A stretch of DNA of 17,478 nucleotides, from assembly GCA_017444165.1 (NCBI GenBank), contig JAFSXH010000256.1, positions 1 through 17,478 of the forward strand, in the 5' to 3' direction. Source of the DNA: a bacterium. Lineage in GTDB: Bacteria > Vulcanimicrobiota > Xenobia > Xenobiales > Xenobiaceae. The translations under genes were made by a program, and so were the position numbers. The notes below the pieces were generated by a model. The model saw only the letters and a list, made by a program, of their open reading frames with translations, had not been told where the DNA came from and made no database searches. Position 1 is the stretch's first letter. The number at the start of each line of letters is the position of its first letter. Positions 14,926 to 17,478 of the stretch are shown here, piece by piece.

Positions 14926-16638
14926 TCAAAATGTCAGAAGTGTAGGTAACTGCGGAGGCATGTTGGTCTTCTTAGAGTTTTCCAATTCGTTAGAGCAGAT
15001 AACTGGGTAAGTGTATCTGAATGCTTTAATTAGATCACCATGACAATTTTGGAAATTGTCTATAAATACGCTCGTCAGATCTTTGCCCGTAGCGGGTTTA
15101 TTTAATTGAGAAGTGAGACCTGAGATCAGGCAAACTCCGTAGCGACTGTCCAATTGGCGAGCAAATTTATTACTCTCTCTTACACTGAATTGTTCGGTAG
15201 AACTGTTATTATCCAGAGTGTAAAGATCCCAGATTGAAATTAAACGTACACCTGGAAGTCTTTTGTGGAAGTTCTCTAAATCGCGCATAGTTAAGCACTC
15301 ATTGTCTCCAGCTGTTACGTAACCGAAACCTTTATCACATTGACAGACACCAGCAAAATACAGTACTACTTGATCTGAGGCTGTACAGGTGTTAGTTAGG
15401 CTGTCGAAGGCCGCTAAGATGTTTTCTCTTGTGGCCTCTTGGCTAGTCAAAGTTTTAACGATGTAGCCTCTGTCGATAAAGGTTTGGCGGATCTTTAGAG
15501 CTTTTTCGCTACTGTATTCTAATATAGGATCTTTGTCATTACCGACAATTATAGCCCTAGTCTTAGCGATCTTTTCCGAAGGCGGAGTGTGCATGGTGAC
15601 GACCTTACTCACTTTGCGTCCCTCTCGATCGGTTATATTAAATTCAACTTTGTTATTGCCTTGACGCAAATTTACGCGCATATCGATAACTAGATTATCA
15701 CTCTTAAAGCCCAAGGGACTCGCCCAAACTTGCTCCCCATTGACGAGCAGATTAGCACTTAATATACCTGCGGGAGCATCTATTCTGCCTTTGAGAGGGA
15801 CATTTTTACAACCTTCCACTCTGTCACTGATCGGTTCTAGAATATTAATAAATGGTGTACTATTGTCTTTAGCTACTTGCAAAGTGTACTGACGTTTTTC
15901 TAAATTATGTAAAGCATAGAGACCGTAAATAGACTCTTTGCGATCTAATAAAACATCTATAATTAAATTATCGCCTTCTAGTTCAACGTTATCGATAGAT
16001 TTTATCTCTGTGTAAGATATAAAATTTTTCGAAGGTAAAAATATCTTAGAGGTCAATTCATCGGGCGAACGCATCGATTGAAAAGAGTTTAGAGGATAGA
16101 GAGCTCCTATAATTCTCTTGCCTCGGCGCACCTCCAGAGAACTATCGGGACACAAATATATACTTTCGTACTTACCATCTTTATCGAAGTCCCCTCGATA
16201 TAACATTTTGTAAAAAGATTTATCTGATTGAGAGCGGTAAGACCCCCATGTCACGTTACGAGCACTTATTTGAGCCGCTCCATCTTCTACACCTAAACGG
16301 CTTATATGAGTTTTAGCTAACCATCCTAAGTACTCACAACCACCAGCTTGTTTATCCCAGGTGATTAAATTATCTTTGTTATTGCCGTTTTGAACACTTA
16401 TAGCGATCTGATTTAGAACTTCCAATTCAGCTATATTGTAAGCCATCTCTTCGCTATTTTCCGTCGCAACTACTTGAGATACGCTGGCTGTAGCTTTGAA
16501 AGAGATGTGATTTTGTTTGACGCTGATCGCTGAAGTGGGGGAAGGATCGGGAGTTTCATTAGCGTCAGAGCTGACAAAGTTCATTCCCCAAAAAGTCGCT
16601 AGCATTAATGTGAATATAATTATCGTTCTTACCGACAC
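14926..16638 (-). CDS. Secreted caspase-fold protein lacking catalytic His and Cys (pseudo-peptidase C14)
   Basis: The 570-residue protein has a signal peptide (hydrophobic 5-20, likely cleavage near SSDA, residue 26). A middle region of about 240 residues of no recognised family includes a Ca-binding-type loop GDFDKDGKYE (149-158). An Ig-like domain occupies about 264-348 (INILEPISDRVEGCKNVPLK, LLVNGEQV, VNLRQGNNKVEFNITDREGR). A caspase-like domain covers about 360-565: RAIIVGNDKD, GYIVKTLTSQEATRENILAA, VVLYFAG and RLISIWD. Active family members have YFAGHG and DACHSG. Here these read YFAGVC (427-432) and WDLYTL (470-475), so the His is V431 and the Cys is Y473. It is probably a binding or regulatory pseudo-enzyme outside the cytoplasm. 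The start is GTG 16638 with AAGAGAGG 10 nt upstream; the stop overlaps the methyltransferase translation unit. Confidence 0.75.
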   Translation of the reverse strand: MSVRTIIIFTLMLATFWGMNFVSSDANETPDPSPTSAISVKQNHISFKATASVSQVVATENSEEMAYNIAELEVLNQIAISVQNGNNKDNLITWDKQAGGCEYLGWLAKTHISRLGVEDGAAQISARNVTWGSYRSQSDKSFYKMLYRGDFDKDGKYESIYLCPDSSLEVRRGKRIIGALYPLNSFQSMRSPDELTSKIFLPSKNFISYTEIKSIDNVELEGDNLIIDVLLDRKESIYGLYALHNLEKRQYTLQVAKDNSTPFINILEPISDRVEGCKNVPLKGRIDAPAGILSANLLVNGEQVWASPLGFKSDNLVIDMRVNLRQGNNKVEFNITDREGRKVSKVVTMHTPPSEKIAKTRAIIVGNDKDPILEYSSEKALKIRQTFIDRGYIVKTLTSQEATRENILAAFDSLTNTCTASDQVVLYFAGVCQCDKGFGYVTAGDNECLTMRDLENFHKRLPGVRLISIWDLYTLDNNSSTEQFSVRESNKFARQLDSRYGVCLISGLTSQLNKPATGKDLTSVFIDNFQNCHGDLIKAFRYTYPVICSNELENSKKTNMPPQLPTLLTF

Positions 16639-16668
16639 AAGCCCAAAACCTCTCTTTTAATCTGTGCA

Positions 16669-16697
16669 ATTCTAAGCAAAAAGAGAGAAAAAGGCAA
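16669..16697 (-). promoter_or_regulatory. Probable sigma-70-type promoter for the pseudo-caspase/methyltransferase pair
   Basis: Minus strand: TTGCCT (16697-16692), 17-nt spacer, TAGAAT (16674-16669), 30 bp before the GTG start. Four of six and five of six matches to TTGACA and TATAAT. It lies in the 91-bp gap after the acyl-CoA synthetase gene. Confidence 0.5.
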
Positions 16698-16729
16698 GTT
16701 ATGCAAAGAATAAGAAACTACACCTGTGT

Positions 16730-17478
16730 CTATTTCTTAAACATCTCCTCGATCTGCTCGGCAAAATTCTTTTCTACGATGCGCCTCTTGACTTTTTGGC
16801 TGGGGGTTAGTTCTCCCATAGCGAAAGAAAAGTCACGATCTGCCAGGTAGTAACGTTTGATCTTTTCATAATTAGAAAAACTCTCACAAGTTTTACTGAT
16901 CTCTTCCCGCAAGATCTCCTGAAGTTCCTCATTTTGTAGCATCTCTGCGTTGTCACGGCAGGTGAGTTTGCGCTTCTCACACCAGGAACGCATTTTTTCA
17001 AAGCTAGGTACAATGACCGCTCCTACGCAGGTGCGATTGTTGCCGACGACTACCGCTCTATCTATCCAATCACTCTTACTTAAGGCCAGCTCAATAGGAT
17101 TGGGAGCAACATTTTTTCCGTTAGCTAAAACTAGAAGATTTTTCTTGCGATCCGTTATGTAGAGGATACCTTCATCTAAATAACCTACATCGCCAGTGCA
17201 GAACCAACCCTCATTGTTGAAGACCTCGCGCGTAGCCTTAGCCATCTTGTAATAACCGCGCATAACATTGGGGCCTTTAACTAAGATCTCTCCATCATCG
17301 GCGATCTTCACAGAGACACCCTTAATAGCTTTGCCTACCGAACCAGGATGAATATCATCCTCCATATTGAAGGTCAAAACGGGGCTGGTTTCCGTTAAAC
17401 CATAACCTTCGCGCATAGTGAAACCGAGGTTCAAAAAGAAATCACAGACATCTACGGGCAATGGCGCACCGCCAGAGA
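16730..17478 (-). CDS. Long-chain acyl-CoA synthetase (AMP-forming), C-terminal part cut by window edge
   Basis: These enzymes activate fatty acids to acyl-AMP and then acyl-CoA. The open frame enters from the right edge and gives 248 residues starting SGGAPLPVDV, the middle of the adenylate-forming domain. Motif A5 is GYGLTETSPV. The family-typical hinge region reads GEILVKGPNVMRGYYK, then EGWFCTGDVGYLDEG with the ATP-ribose Asp, then TDRKKNLLVLANGKNVAP. The C-terminal lysine motif LTPSQKVKRR lies near the end. The sequence pattern (ANGKN, N-P-IE) is that of bacterial FadD15/long-chain synthetases, often used in lipid recycling. The true start lies outside the window; an apparent TTG start at 17461 is internal. 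Stop is TAG. Confidence 0.93.
   Translation of the reverse strand, partial: SGGAPLPVDVCDFFLNLGFTMREGYGLTETSPVLTFNMEDDIHPGSVGKAIKGVSVKIADDGEILVKGPNVMRGYYKMAKATREVFNNEGWFCTGDVGYLDEGILYITDRKKNLLVLANGKNVAPNPIELALSKSDWIDRAVVVGNNRTCVGAVIVPSFEKMRSWCEKRKLTCRDNAEMLQNEELQEILREEISKTCESFSNYEKIKRYYLADRDFSFAMGELTPSQKVKRRIVEKNFAEQIEEMFKK

Noticed and set aside
16691..16730. Terminator after the acyl-CoA synthetase gene
   Set aside because: Only a 3-bp GCA/TGC stem before the T-rich stretch; too weak, and the T-rich part fits a promoter spacer better.

Overview
This is a chromosomal segment of a low-to-mid-GC bacterium. The phylum cannot be named safely from the sequence alone. The secA-prfB gene order is widespread in bacteria. 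SecA carries an insertion ahead of its ADITYGTNNEYGFDYLRDN block that I recall from some deep lineages such as Chloroflexota- or Armatimonadota-like groups. Gene spacers hold 7-mer-based repeats that resemble cyanobacterial intergenic repeats. Together these suggest an uncultured or poorly sampled lineage. TAA, TAG and TGA all end genes here, so the code appears standard.

Layout, left to right. Positions 1-946 (minus): a GNAT acetyltransferase followed by a TPR protein cut by the window edge. Positions 1183-5099 (minus): secA and then prfB (release factor 2, with a programmed +1 frameshift). Positions 5207-5268: a heptanucleotide repeat tract upstream of a plus-strand gene. Positions 5354-6733 (plus): a membrane-anchored Sel1-repeat protein whose reading frame is broken by one in-frame TAG. 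A strong bidirectional terminator then separates it from a convergent DNA/RNA non-specific endonuclease (6845-7945, minus). Next on the minus strand are a very hydrophobic DUF2339-type membrane protein (8040-10505) and a TPR protein with a SecA-like SEC-C zinc motif (10616-11845). Divergent from these, on the plus strand, are alr (alanine racemase) and tcdA (t6A dehydratase), whose stop and start codons abut. Positions 14139-16638 (minus): a translationally coupled pair, a secreted caspase-fold protein that has lost both catalytic residues and an orphan DpnA-like adenine methyltransferase. The right edge holds the C-terminal half of a long-chain acyl-CoA synthetase.

The core genes (secA, prfB, alr, tcdA, acyl-CoA synthetase) are housekeeping. 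The most unusual content is: (a) the amber-split Sel1 gene, whose N-terminal domain becomes continuous only if the TAG is read through; (b) a family of three intergenic repeats that share a 20-bp arm, always in the same orientation and 2-13 bp past the stop codon of a minus-strand gene; (c) the pseudo-caspase coupled to a methyltransferase; (d) a prfB frameshift site that keeps TATCTTTGAC but lacks the usual Shine-Dalgarno-like stimulator. No tRNA, rRNA, CRISPR array, transposase or phage gene was seen. No gene-free stretch exceeds about 260 bp.
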